This document shows positions 46,148 through 55,038 of a DNA stretch of 64,000 nt, piece after piece. How positions within the stretch are numbered: the first letter of the stretch is position 1; each line of letters begins with the position of its first letter. Below the pieces are notes generated by a model. The model saw only the letters and a program-made list of their open reading frames with translations. It had not been told where the DNA came from and searched no databases. The stretch comes from Brachyspira hampsonii. GTDB lineage: Bacteria > Spirochaetota > Brachyspiria > Brachyspirales > Brachyspiraceae. The translations under genes and the position numbers were made by a program. The stretch is from contig NZ_CP019914.1 in NCBI RefSeq assembly GCF_002214805.1, positions 1,426,001-1,490,000 of the forward strand. Direction: 5' to 3'.

Positions 46148-46513
46148 TTAATGAATTATGGTATACACAATATTAATATCTTCATAATTGATATTATTTG
46201 GATCTGGAGCATAATAATACTTGCCGTCTTTATTTTGAAAATTTAAATATGAAGGATTCAGCATGATACATATTTTTCCAGAAGTTGAATGAGATTCAAT
46301 CACCTCAAAAGTTTTCTCTCCTGAAAATGTACTATTTATAGTATTTACATACTGTCCTTGAGAATCATAAACATTTCTAGTTACTTTTATTTCTTTTACA
46401 ATAACTATTTCATCAAGTTTCATATTTTCATTATCAATTTCAAATCAGGTATTAATATAGGTTGTTCCGTTATAGCTATATGAATACTCTCTTAAATTTA
46501 TTATAGTATATAA
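46148..46513 (-). pseudogene. Small unknown gene, 5'-truncated with an in-frame TGA
   Basis: The open part starting at ATG 46423 encodes 91 residues (MKLDEIVIVKEIKVTRNVYD ... NIVYTIIH) with no known family. In the same frame upstream, reading continues as REYSYSYNGTTYINT, then TGA at 46447-46445, then FEIDNEN, so coding-like sequence extends across the stop to 46513 but has no start codon. It is probably a decayed fragment of a longer secreted or surface protein. No ribosome-binding site precedes ATG 46423. The flanks, 45901-46147 and 46517-46779, show no gene. Confidence 0.5.
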
Positions 46514-46779
46514 TTAATAATATTACAATATTTAATACTTTTTTAATTAAGAAATATGCAATTTTATTATTTTAATGAAAATATATACACATATATTAAT
46601 ATACTCTTTACAAAATAATCAATAATTTTACAATATATAAATAAAATTACATAATGTATTGATTTATATTGATTAATTTTATAAAATAAGTTCTATTATT
46701 TTATTGTTAAAACTTGATAATTCAATAAATAAAATAATTTGACCGATAATAAATTAAATTAATTGTTAGGCTTTTAATT

Positions 46780-47205
46780 ATGTATAAAATTTACTCTGCA
46801 TCTATAATAATAATCTTATTTATTATATCTTGTAATGATAAAAAATTAGAAAGTAAACAATACAGACTCAATATTGCCGAAACAAATGAAGTAATAGACA
46901 TTAAAAGCAGAAGTTTTGACGGAATAAGCCTAATAAAAAACAGCTCATTTACAGCATATCCTAATATCACAATCAATGAACTTATATCCCCTTTTAGTTC
47001 TGTAGAATGGCAGGATTTCATATCAGAAGATGATTATAATCGCTATATAGATATAGTAGCAAGATATGATACTAATGAATATATAATACAGTTTCAGATA
47101 ACAGATCAATACAGATGGGAATTGTATGCATTTGAAATAAATAAAACTCCATACACTATAGATATAGCAGCAAGTGAATTATATAAATTGTATACAAATA
47201 AATAA
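46780..47205 (+). CDS. Small lipoprotein of unknown function
   Basis: A 141-residue protein with signal peptide MYKIYSASIIIILFIISC; the lipobox cysteine is residue 18. The mature part (NDKKLESKQYRLNIAETNEV, later FSSVEWQDFISEDDYNRYIDIVARY) is not recognised. It is likely anchored in the membrane facing the periplasm or surface. It is a single gene followed by a strong terminator. Confidence 0.75.
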   Translation: MYKIYSASIIIILFIISCNDKKLESKQYRLNIAETNEVIDIKSRSFDGISLIKNSSFTAYPNITINELISPFSSVEWQDFISEDDYNRYIDIVARYDTNEYIIQFQITDQYRWELYAFEINKTPYTIDIAASELYKLYTNK

Positions 47206-47224
47206 TAGAAGATAATTTCATAAA

Positions 47225-47252
47225 AAGCTGATTATAAAAATCAGCCTTTTTC
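47225..47252 (+). terminator. Terminator after the small lipoprotein gene
   Basis: AGCTGAT and ATCAGC pair perfectly around tataaaa, followed by CTTTTT. Confidence 0.8.
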
Positions 47253-47273
47253 AGTACTCCATAGATTCAAATA

Positions 47274-47810
47274 TCAATTAAACGCTAAAGATATACTTCC
47301 TCTTTTTATATCTATAGGACCTGCTATATTTCTTGATAATTTTATTTGAATAGACAAACTTCTGTCTATATCATTACCTGTAGTCCAATCATTTTTCTGA
47401 GGCTCGAATATTCCTACAATAGTTCCTGTTCCTGTTCTTTTACCCAAGAATACTTTTACATCATAATATGTAACAACTATGCCTCTTGTACCATTAATTG
47501 TTTCTTCGGTAACTTTTAAAGGTGCTACTAAAGATGATTTTTTTATTTCCGCTTCTGTCATATTCTGAACATCTTTTCCGCCTATTACATAATAAACTTT
47601 TTCATTTATTTCTACAGCTTGAATTTCCTTATCTGCTCCGTAAACTCTAACTTTCATTTTTGGAGTATCTTCTCTAGTTATAGTTTCCTCTTTTTTATCT
47701 TCATTAGTTGTATCATCCTTTGTAATAGTATTATTATTTTTAGGCTGCATAGTTACACATCCAGTAAGTATAGTTACCAATCCCGCAACAATAAAAAGTT
47801 TTTTTAACAT
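47274..47810 (-). CDS. Lipoprotein of unknown function
   Basis: A 178-residue protein with signal peptide MLKKLFIVAGLVTILTGC (lipobox cysteine 18), an acidic/threonine-rich linker (about 20-50) and a compact beta-rich domain (MKVRVYGADKEIQAVEINEKVYYVIGG ... RGSISLAFN). No family is recognised. A clear GGAGG precedes ATG 47810. Confidence 0.78.
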   Translation of the reverse strand: MLKKLFIVAGLVTILTGCVTMQPKNNNTITKDDTTNEDKKEETITREDTPKMKVRVYGADKEIQAVEINEKVYYVIGGKDVQNMTEAEIKKSSLVAPLKVTEETINGTRGIVVTYYDVKVFLGKRTGTGTIVGIFEPQKNDWTTGNDIDRSLSIQIKLSRNIAGPIDIKRGSISLAFN

Positions 47811-47970
47811 GATGCCTCCAAAAGTACTTTATTTAAAATAGACACTGTTAAAACTATCGGAAACTATTTTCGTAATATTGAATATTTTTTACATTTTATA
47901 CTTGAATTATATAATAATAAAATCTATAATTAATGAATATACAATTATTTTTCATAAAAGGACTATAAAA

Positions 47971-48957
47971 ATGCAAATTTCTGAAAATAGATATGATAAT
48001 ATTATATATAATAGATGCGGTAAAAGCGGATTAAAACTTCCTATAGTTTCTTTAGGTCTTTGGCATAATTTCGGTGAAAACTGCGATTATAATAATATGA
48101 AGGATATGATAAAAACAGCTTTTGATAATGGAATAACACATTTTGATTTAGCTAATAATTACGGTCCGCCTTATGGTTCTGCTGAAATCAGTATGGGCAA
48201 AATATTAAATGACGGATTAAATAAATACAGAGATGAACTTATAATAAGCACTAAAGCCGGTTATGATATGTGGAAAGGTCCTTATGGAGATTGGGGCAGT
48301 AAGAAGTATTTAATAGCAAGCATCAATCAAAGTTTGAAAAGATTAGGACTTGAATATGTTGATATATTTTACCATCATAGAATGGATCCTGAAACTCCTT
48401 TAGAAGAAACTATTGAGGCATTAACTAGAATAGTAAAGAGCGGAAAAGCTTTATATGCAGGGCTTTCAAATTATGATGGTCCTACAATGGAAAAAGCTTC
48501 TAAATTACTTTATATGGCAAATGTACCATTCATCATAAATCAAAATAGGTATTCTATATTTGACAGAACTATAGAAAACAACGGATTAAAATTAAAAGCT
48601 AAAAAGTTAGGAAAAGGTATAATAGCATATAGCCCATTAGCTCAGGGATTATTAACAGATAAATATTTAAATGGTATTCCTAAAGACAGCAGAATAGCCG
48701 CTGACGGCAGATATTTAAAACAAGATTCTATAACTAGAAAAAGATTAGAGCAAATTAAAAACCTTAATGATTTAGCAAAGGAAAGAGGTGAAAGTTTAGC
48801 ACAAATGGCTTTAAGATGGGTATTAAAAGATGATGAGGTTACAAGCGTTTTAATAGGGGCTTCAAAGCCTAGTCAAATAATAGAAAACCTAAAAATCATA
48901 AATAAAATGCCTATCACCGATGATGAATTAAGAAAGATTGACGATTTTAGCTTATAA
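47971..48957 (+). CDS. Aldo/keto reductase (YghZ/GAP-reductase-like)
   Basis: A 328-residue NADPH-dependent TIM-barrel reductase. The family signature THFDLANNYGPPYGSAE includes the catalytic Asp and Tyr; STKAGYDMWKGPYGDWGSKKYL carries the Lys, and VDIFYHHRMD the His. QNRYSIFDR and YSPLAQGLLTDKYLNGIP fit the YghZ-like (L-glyceraldehyde 3-phosphate reductase, Kv-beta-like) group that detoxifies aldehydes. ATG 47971, preceded by AAAGGAC, is chosen; the in-frame ATG at 47878 would add 31 atypical residues. Confidence 0.92.
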   Translation: MQISENRYDNIIYNRCGKSGLKLPIVSLGLWHNFGENCDYNNMKDMIKTAFDNGITHFDLANNYGPPYGSAEISMGKILNDGLNKYRDELIISTKAGYDMWKGPYGDWGSKKYLIASINQSLKRLGLEYVDIFYHHRMDPETPLEETIEALTRIVKSGKALYAGLSNYDGPTMEKASKLLYMANVPFIINQNRYSIFDRTIENNGLKLKAKKLGKGIIAYSPLAQGLLTDKYLNGIPKDSRIAADGRYLKQDSITRKRLEQIKNLNDLAKERGESLAQMALRWVLKDDEVTSVLIGASKPSQIIENLKIINKMPITDDELRKIDDFSL

Positions 48958-48985
48958 TATCAATTATCTATATTAATTTCTTTAA

Positions 48986-49180
48986 CGCACGGTAAACTAA
49001 TTTATCTATATAATGAAATAAATTTTTATTATATGCCTCTATGCTAAAAATTCATTCACCGTGCGGTATATAATTTACAATTTTAAAAAAATCTTGGGTG
49101 GGCATGCTTTTATAATTTAAATTATGAAGAATTATTTAATAAGACATTTTTAATTAAAGCAGCAAATATAAAGGGCGGGT
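48986..49180. repeat. Modular intergenic repeat, copy d (C-C'-B'-A')
   Basis: Box C CGCACG 48986-48991 and C' ACCGTGCG 49058-49065 span 80 bp; B' gggtggg is at 49096-49102 and A' gggcggg at 49173-49179, at the standard distances of 30-31 and 77 bp. This right-hand half-element lies between tandem + strand genes (aldo/keto reductase and malic enzyme). Confidence 0.8.
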
Positions 49181-49274
49181 TTTCAAAATAATTTAAAAAA
49201 TAAAAAAATTGACAAAATTATATTGTTTATATAATATTACTTATAAATCATACAAAATATATAAGGAAATATTT

Positions 49275-50561
49275 ATGTCAGATGAATTGAAAATTAAAGC
49301 ATTGGAATATCATTCCAAAGGAAAAGCTGGAAAGATAGAAGTTATAGCCACAAAGCCATGTAAAACGGCTGATGATTTATCTTTAGCATATACTCCGGGA
49401 GTAGCTAAACCTGTACTTGAAATAGCTGAAAATCCCAATGAAGCATACAAATACACTTCAAAGGGAAATTTAGTAGCAGTTATTTCAAACGGAACTGCAA
49501 TACTTGGTTTAGGAGACAGAGGGGCTTTAGCCTCAAAACCTGTTATGGAAGGAAAGGGAATATTATTCAAACGCTTTGCTGATATTGATGTATTTGATAT
49601 AGAGATAAATGAAAAAGACCCAGATAAAATTATAGATATAGTAAAAGCAATAGAGCCTACTTTCGGAGGAGTTAATCTTGAAGATATAAAAGCTCCTGAA
49701 TGCTTTAAAATAGAAAAAACTTTAATAGAAAAATGCTGTATTCCTGTTTTTCATGATGATCAGCATGGTACTGCTATAATATGCTCTGCTGCTTTGATTA
49801 ATGCTTTGGAAATTGCTAATATAGATAGGAAAAATGCTAAGATAGTATTTAATGGTGCCGGTTCTGCTGGTATTTCATGTGCTAAAATGTTTGTAGCATT
49901 GGGTGTACCTAGAGAGAATATCATTATGTGCGATAGTAAAGGTGTAATTACTAAAGATAGAATAGAATCAGTTACTGAAGAGAAAAGAGAATTTGCAACT
50001 GATTTAAAAGTTAAGAACTTAGAAGAAGCCATGAAGGGAGCCAATGTTTTTGCCGGACTTTCTGTTGCTGACTGCGTTACTGAAGATATGGTGAAATCTA
50101 TGGCTAAAAATCCAATAATATTTGCTATGGCTAATCCCAACCCTGAAATACAATACGAAAAGGCTATAGCTATAAGAGACGATTTGATTATGGCTACAGG
50201 AAGAAGCGATTATCCTAATCAGATTAATAATGTATTAGGATTTCCTTTCATATTCAGAGGGGCTTTGGATGTAAAATCAAAAGCTATATCAGAAAAAATG
50301 AAAATGGCTGCTTCATTGGCTCTAGCTGCACTTGCTAAAGAAAAAGTTCCTGAAGAAGTTTTCAAGGCTTATGATAATAAAACTTTTGAATATGGTAAAA
50401 ATTATATAGTACCTAAACCTTTTGATCCTAGGGTTATTGAATGGGTATCGCCTGCTGTTGCTAAGGCTGCTTGTGATGAAGGGCTTGCTAGAGAGCCTAT
50501 TGATGATTTTGAAAAATATAGGGCTTCTCTAAAAGAGAGAATGAAAAAGTATTGGGAATAA
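49275..50561 (+). CDS. Malic enzyme (oxaloacetate-decarboxylating malate dehydrogenase)
   Basis: A 428-residue short-form bacterial malic enzyme that converts malate to pyruvate and CO2 with NAD(P). Visible: [10 protein letters not shown] (catalytic Tyr region), [38 protein letters not shown] (metal site), [14 protein letters not shown] (dinucleotide fold), MANPNPEI and [25 protein letters not shown]. Cofactor choice is not settled. ATG 49275 follows AAGGAA. Together with the fumarase it gives a malate node in central carbon metabolism. Confidence 0.95.
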   Translation: MSDELKIKALEYHSKGKAGKIEVIATKPCKTADDLSLAYTPGVAKPVLEIAENPNEAYKYTSKGNLVAVISNGTAILGLGDRGALASKPVMEGKGILFKRFADIDVFDIEINEKDPDKIIDIVKAIEPTFGGVNLEDIKAPECFKIEKTLIEKCCIPVFHDDQHGTAIICSAALINALEIANIDRKNAKIVFNGAGSAGISCAKMFVALGVPRENIIMCDSKGVITKDRIESVTEEKREFATDLKVKNLEEAMKGANVFAGLSVADCVTEDMVKSMAKNPIIFAMANPNPEIQYEKAIAIRDDLIMATGRSDYPNQINNVLGFPFIFRGALDVKSKAISEKMKMAASLALAALAKEKVPEEVFKAYDNKTFEYGKNYIVPKPFDPRVIEWVSPAVAKAACDEGLAREPIDDFEKYRASLKERMKKYWE

Positions 50562-50673
50562 TTTTTAAAATTTACATTTACTTATAGTAATTCAAATTGA
50601 AAAACTTATACTTTAATTTGAATTACTATAAAATTTATACTATAATTGTTAATTATACTATTAAGGATTTATT

Positions 50674-50913
50674 ATGGATAATAATACTATCAAAGATTTA
50701 CAATTATGTACATCTGAGGATATGGTTAAAGAATTCTTCATAAAAAATGGGATAGAAGAAAATGATTATCAACAAAAAATACAATTATTAACTGAAGCTT
50801 GTTGTTCTGATAATATAAAATTTTTTAATAAAGATATATCAGATGAAAAAAAATATAGGTCTATATTGAAAATGTTTCTAAATAAAGAATTTAGATTTTA
50901 CAGAGGAATATAA
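50674..50913 (+). CDS. Small unknown protein, first gene of a two-gene cassette
   Basis: A 79-residue soluble protein (MDNNTIKDLQLCTSEDMVKEFFIKNGIEEND ...). It contains a predicted helical start and two adjacent cysteines (ACCSD). No helix-turn-helix motif is obvious. AAGGA precedes ATG 50674, and the stop lies 7 bases before the next start, so the pair is translated together. The partner carries a HELGH zinc motif; this protein may be its regulator or substrate, an inference only. Confidence 0.6.
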   Translation: MDNNTIKDLQLCTSEDMVKEFFIKNGIEENDYQQKIQLLTEACCSDNIKFFNKDISDEKKYRSILKMFLNKEFRFYRGI

Positions 50914-50920
50914 TTAAAAG

Positions 50921-51676
50921 ATGTATGATATCAATTTATATGATATATTAAAAAATTGTGTAGGTAGTATTTTTTATAATAATGAACCAAATGAAAAAAT
51001 ATTAATAGATTTAATAGATGATAACTTATTTAAGTCAATTTTTCATAAATATATTAAAGCTTCTTATTTATCACATTGGAAGAGTACCATAGAAAATTTA
51101 GTACTCCAAAATAGACAAAGACAGATTAAAAATAATTTATTTGATAATACAGATTTCAATAACTTATTTAAAGTAATTTTAGACGAAAATAATATCGGTA
51201 ATCTATTAAATAATATTTCAAGTTTAGATAATAATTTAAAAGAATCATTTAAAAATATATTTTGTAGAGATTTCAATAAAACATCTTCATATATTAAAAG
51301 AATAATATTAAATTCTCTTTATAAAATAATTATAATACAAGATGATATAGATATACCTGCTATGTATTCACCTGATAGTAATTTCTTTACTGACATTATT
51401 TTTATAAAAAAAGATATGGAGGTAGAAGAAAAAAGAATAATAATATCACATGAACTTGGACATATAATAATAAATAGAATATTAAAGGAGAACAATTCAT
51501 TTACTATAGATTGGAATTTTGTTAATGAAGAAAATTTATCTAACTTGTTTATGTATTATATTTTATATGATAAAAGCTGCTTCTATAGTAATAAAGATTA
51601 TTTGAATAATTTCATCAAAGATTCAGCATTAGATTTTAAATTATCATATAAAAATATATTAAATAAATATTCATAA
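50921..51676 (+). CDS. ImmA/IrrE-like HELGH metalloprotease-type protein
   Basis: A 251-residue protein whose only clear motif is IIISHELGHIIINRI (His177-Glu-Leu-Gly-His181), the zinc-binding HExxH helix of ImmA/IrrE-type peptidases. The rest, asparagine-rich and hydrophobic-helical, is not recognised; the N-terminal 150 residues do not look like a known domain. ImmA-like enzymes cleave repressors or antitoxins, so this may be the active partner of the small upstream gene. Base composition is strongly A-rich. No phage or transposon genes are near. Confidence 0.6.
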   Translation: MYDINLYDILKNCVGSIFYNNEPNEKILIDLIDDNLFKSIFHKYIKASYLSHWKSTIENLVLQNRQRQIKNNLFDNTDFNNLFKVILDENNIGNLLNNISSLDNNLKESFKNIFCRDFNKTSSYIKRIILNSLYKIIIIQDDIDIPAMYSPDSNFFTDIIFIKKDMEVEEKRIIISHELGHIIINRILKENNSFTIDWNFVNEENLSNLFMYYILYDKSCFYSNKDYLNNFIKDSALDFKLSYKNILNKYS

Positions 51677-51727
51677 ATAATTAATTTATATTAATAATTA
51701 TTGTTAATCAATATTTAAGTAATGAAT

Positions 51728-51965
51728 GGTAGGGTATGTAATTTAAGTTTAAAAAATTTAATTACATTTGCCCACCCTTTATATTTTTTATTTAATTTGT
51801 AATTTTTGTACTATATTTCTTTTTGACTTTAAACTGTTATTATAACACCCGCCCAAGATGTATGAAAATTCTTTACTTTACTCAACGCACGAATAGAAAA
51901 ATTAAAAATATAGATTTAGTTAAAATTCAAATTTTATTATATTAGTAAATTTCATTTACCGTGCG
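51728..51965. repeat. Modular intergenic repeat, copy e (A'-A-B-C-C')
   Basis: Degenerate A' (ggtaggg, 51728-51734), A gcccaccc 51770-51777, B cccgccc 51848-51854, C CGCACG 51886-51891 and C' ACCGTGCG 51958-51965. A to B is 78 bp, B to C gap 31, and C to C' 80 bp. It is the same arrangement as copy a, between convergent gene ends. Confidence 0.8.
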
Positions 51966-52004
51966 TTAAATAAATTCAAAACTTAATTCCAGCATTTATG
52001 CAAT

Positions 52005-52045
52005 AAAAAAGTGCAAACCCTAATTTTGATTTGCACTTTTTAATT
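52005..52045 (-). terminator. serS terminator
   Basis: AAAAAAGTGCAAA (52005-52017) pairs with TTTGCACTTTTT (52030-52041); on the minus strand a T-run follows. It is near-perfect and may act in both directions. Confidence 0.85.
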
Positions 52046-52059
52046 TTTTTACTAAAGAA

Positions 52060-53340
52060 TTAATTAGGCTTTTCTATCTTATCAAATCCTGTAAACGGTC
52101 TTAAAGCCTCCGGTATAATCACACTTCCGTCTGCCTGCTGATAATTTTCAAGTATGGCAATCCAAGTTCTTCCTACAGCAATACCGGAACCATTTAAAGT
52201 ATGTACTAATTCTGTTTTTCCATTTCTTCTAGTTCTCATCTGCATTCTTCTTGCCTGATAATCCCAACAGTTACTAACGCTTGAAATTTCTCTGTAAGTG
52301 TTCTGTGAAGGAAGCCAAACTTCTATATCAAAAGTTTTATAAGCTGCATTTCCTATATCTCCTGAAGAAAGAACTACTACTCTGTATGGAAGTTCTAATG
52401 CCTGTAAAATACTTTCTGCATCTTTAAGCATCTTTTCATGCTCTTCTTTAGATTTGTCAGCAGCACATACTTTCACAAGCTCAACTTTATCGAATTGATG
52501 CTGTCTTATTAAACCTCTCATATCCTTACCATAAGAACCAGCTTCAGAACGAAAACATGGTGTATAAGCAGTACAATATAGAGGAAGCATGCTTTCAGGT
52601 ATGATTTCTTCTCTGTATATATTTGTAAGAGGAACTTCTGCAGTAGGTATAAGGTATAAAGCAGGATCATCTGTAGTTTTAAATAGATCCTCTTCAAATT
52701 TTGGAAGCTGACCTGTACCTGTCATAGTTCTTGAATTAACAAGCATAGGAGGTACATATTCTGTATAGCCATTTTCAGAAGTGTGTTTTTTTAACATAAA
52801 GTTAATTAATGCTCTTTCTAATGCTGCACCTTTGCCTTTCATAAGCGAAAAACGAGTTCTAGCCATTCTCACAGCTCTTTCTATATCAAGAATATCAAGA
52901 CCCACAGCTATATCCACATGGTCTTTCACTTCAAAATCAAATTTACGAGGCTCTCCCCATCTGATTATTTCTTTATTTGCTTTCTCATCATCTCCATCCG
53001 GAACATCTTCAGAAAGCATATTAGGCAAATAAAGTATTTCATTATTAACCGATTCTTCTAATTCTGTTAATTTCTCTTCTTTTTTATTTAAGGATTCTGT
53101 GAAATTTTTCATCTCTTCTTTTATTTTTTCTGCTTCATCTTTATTTCCAGCTTTCATACATTCGCCGATTTTTTTTGAAGCTTCATTTTTTTTCGCCCTG
53201 TCCTGTTCAACTTCTTTTAATAAATTAAGTCTTTCATGTTCTAATTCTTTTAACTTGTCTAAAGATACTTTACTTCTTCTCTTTCTCAAGTTTTCTTCTA
53301 CCAATTCAATATTTTCTCTTATTAATTTTACATCTATCAT
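52060..53340 (-). CDS. serS: Seryl-tRNA synthetase
   Basis: A 426-residue class II synthetase that charges tRNA-Ser and tRNA-Sec. The N-terminal long antiparallel coiled coil (about 25-100, rich in Lys/Glu) contacts the tRNA extra arm. Motif 2 is in CFRSEAGSYGKDMRGLIRQHQFDKVELVK and motif 3 in LNGSGIAVGRTWIAILENYQ. TAEVPLTN and RMQMRTRR are also typical. The length is normal for the family. Minus strand, own terminator; repeat copy f lies upstream. Confidence 0.97.
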   Translation of the reverse strand: MIDVKLIRENIELVEENLRKRRSKVSLDKLKELEHERLNLLKEVEQDRAKKNEASKKIGECMKAGNKDEAEKIKEEMKNFTESLNKKEEKLTELEESVNNEILYLPNMLSEDVPDGDDEKANKEIIRWGEPRKFDFEVKDHVDIAVGLDILDIERAVRMARTRFSLMKGKGAALERALINFMLKKHTSENGYTEYVPPMLVNSRTMTGTGQLPKFEEDLFKTTDDPALYLIPTAEVPLTNIYREEIIPESMLPLYCTAYTPCFRSEAGSYGKDMRGLIRQHQFDKVELVKVCAADKSKEEHEKMLKDAESILQALELPYRVVVLSSGDIGNAAYKTFDIEVWLPSQNTYREISSVSNCWDYQARRMQMRTRRNGKTELVHTLNGSGIAVGRTWIAILENYQQADGSVIIPEALRPFTGFDKIEKPN

Positions 53341-53425
53341 AATAAAATCCTTAAATAAAATTTGTATAAATTATACAGCTTTTTTAAAAATAGTAAATTG
53401 TATTTTATTAAATTTTATTCTAAAT

Positions 53426-53735
53426 CCCCACCCTCTAGGCTTGATAACTCGTATTAGTATATTTTATTTTTACTATATAATTAACATCATAAGAAATTTC
53501 AGCACCCACCCAAGTTGATTCTAAATTTGCAGCTATATACCCGCACGCAGAATAAAATCATGAATATAAATTAAATTATCAATCGAAATTAAATTATATA
53601 TAAAATTCCGCTCACCGTGCGATTAATAGACTTTAAATATAGAATAAAGTTGGGCGGGCATGCTTTTTCTAAATTAGCTTTAAATATAATAAAGCTTTTA
53701 ATTGTAAATAAAGTTAACAAAAATAAAGGGCGGGG
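53426..53735. repeat. Modular intergenic repeat, copy f (complete A-B-C-C'-B'-A')
   Basis: A full 310-bp copy: A ccccaccc 53426-53433, B cccaccc 53505-53511, C CGCACG 53542-53547, C' ACCGTGCG 53614-53621, B' gggcggg 53652-53658 and A' gggcgggg 53728-53735. The left and right arms are equal within 2 bp. It occupies the divergent region between serS and the alcohol dehydrogenase gene. Confidence 0.85.
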
Positions 53736-53771
53736 TATGTAATAAAAATTCAAAAATATGTATATTGCCTA

Positions 53772-53802
53772 TTGACATTGGAGTGTACTTCAATGTTATA
53801 AT
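53772..53802 (+). promoter_or_regulatory. MerR-type promoter/operator of the alcohol dehydrogenase gene
   Basis: TTGACA (53772-53777) and TATAAT (53797-53802) are 19 bp apart, the overlong spacer typical of MerR-family control. A 20-bp dyad (CATTGGAGTG-TACTTCAATG, 53776-53795, 16 of 20 positions symmetric) sits in the spacer. This resembles AdhR/NmlR-type operators ahead of aldehyde-responsive dehydrogenases. No merR gene is in the window. Confidence 0.7.
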
Positions 53803-53830
53803 AATGATATATTATAAAAAGGAGTTATTT

Positions 53831-54916
53831 ATGCTGCTTGATAAAAATTTGGAAGAAGCTAATTCAGGTAAAAGAATAAATGCTAAGGGCTATGCCGTTC
53901 ATAGCAAAACAGATACTTTTAAACCATTTGAATTTTCAAGACATTCAATGGGAGATAATGATATATTAATAGAAATAATGTATGCCGGAATATGCCATAG
54001 CGATATACACTCAGCAAGAAGCGAATGGCATGAAGGAATATACCCTATGGTTCCGGGACATGAAATTGCTGGTAAGGTTGTAGCTGTAGGTAAAAATGTT
54101 ACTAAGTTTAAAATAGGAGATTATGCAGGCGTTGGCTGTATGGTAAACTCATGCGGAGAATGTGAAGCCTGTAAAAGAAGCCATGAGCAATTCTGTGAAA
54201 GAGGTCAGACAGTGCTTACTTATGACTGTAAAGATCATTTTCATAATGATGAGCCTACTTACGGAGGATATTCTAATAATATAGTAGTAAGTGAAAAATT
54301 TGCTATTACTGTACCAAAAGATGCCCCAATGGAAAAAGTAGCTCCATTACTATGTGCAGGAATAACAACTTATTCTCCTTTGAAATTCTCAGGAGTAAAG
54401 GAAGGCGATATAGTTGGTGTTGCTGGTTTCGGAGGACTTGGCTCTATGGCTGTAAAATACGCCGTTAATATGGGTGCTCAAGTTTATGTATTTGCCCGTA
54501 ATGACAAAAAGAAAAAAGAAGCATTAGAAATGGGGGCAAAAGATTTATTTACTTCTACAAAAGATGTGCCTATTCGTTTTGATTTAATTATATCAACTAT
54601 ACCTACAGGATATAATGTTAATGATTATGTTGATTTACTTAAATACGGCGGAGAAATGGCTATTGTAGGACTTCCTCCTGCTGAATTAAAACAAAGTATA
54701 GATTTAGCAAGATTAATATTTTCAGGAGGTAAAAAAGTTTACGGCTCTATGATAGGAGGTATTAAAGAAACTCAGGAGATGCTTGATTTCTCTTTAAAAC
54801 ATAAAATATATCCTGAAACAGAAATTATAGCTGCAAATCAAATTGATGAAGCATACAATAAACTTACTACAGGTCAGGCAAAATTCAGATATGTTATTGA
54901 TATGAAAACTCTTTAA
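53831..54916 (+). CDS. Zinc-dependent alcohol dehydrogenase (cinnamyl-alcohol-dehydrogenase-like)
   Basis: A 361-residue medium-chain dehydrogenase. Catalytic zinc ligands are in AGICHSDIH, GHEIAGKV and the later ACKRS region; the structural-zinc loop is CGECEACKRSHEQFC. The coenzyme fold is VAGFGGLGSMAVKYA. GYNVNDYVDLLKYGGEMAIVG and GSMIGGIKETQEMLDF resemble YahK/AdhA-like NADPH aldehyde reductases. It probably reduces or oxidises a range of aldehydes/alcohols. GGAG before ATG 53831; the in-frame ATG 53765 lies upstream of the promoter and is rejected. Confidence 0.93.
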   Translation: MLLDKNLEEANSGKRINAKGYAVHSKTDTFKPFEFSRHSMGDNDILIEIMYAGICHSDIHSARSEWHEGIYPMVPGHEIAGKVVAVGKNVTKFKIGDYAGVGCMVNSCGECEACKRSHEQFCERGQTVLTYDCKDHFHNDEPTYGGYSNNIVVSEKFAITVPKDAPMEKVAPLLCAGITTYSPLKFSGVKEGDIVGVAGFGGLGSMAVKYAVNMGAQVYVFARNDKKKKEALEMGAKDLFTSTKDVPIRFDLIISTIPTGYNVNDYVDLLKYGGEMAIVGLPPAELKQSIDLARLIFSGGKKVYGSMIGGIKETQEMLDFSLKHKIYPETEIIAANQIDEAYNKLTTGQAKFRYVIDMKTL

Positions 54917-54960
54917 TAAATAATAAAAAGATTTTGTTTATCATTTACCTTTATAAATTT

Positions 54961-54994
54961 GAGGCAGCATTAAAAAATATGCTGTCTCTTTTTA
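54961..54994 (+). terminator. Terminator of the alcohol dehydrogenase gene
   Basis: GAGGCAGCAT (54961-54970) pairs with ATGCTGTCTC (54979-54988) with one G.U, followed by T6. Confidence 0.8.
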
Positions 54995-55038
54995 TTATAA
55001 ATGATATAATAAAAGAAATTATTAAAAAGGATTATTAT

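Noticed and set aside
30162-46447. TGA read as tryptophan (alternative code)
   Set aside because: Many intact genes in the window end in TGA-independent stops with ordinary TGG tryptophans, and the TGA in vsp5 stands where other copies have Leu or a gap, so it is a lesion rather than recoding.
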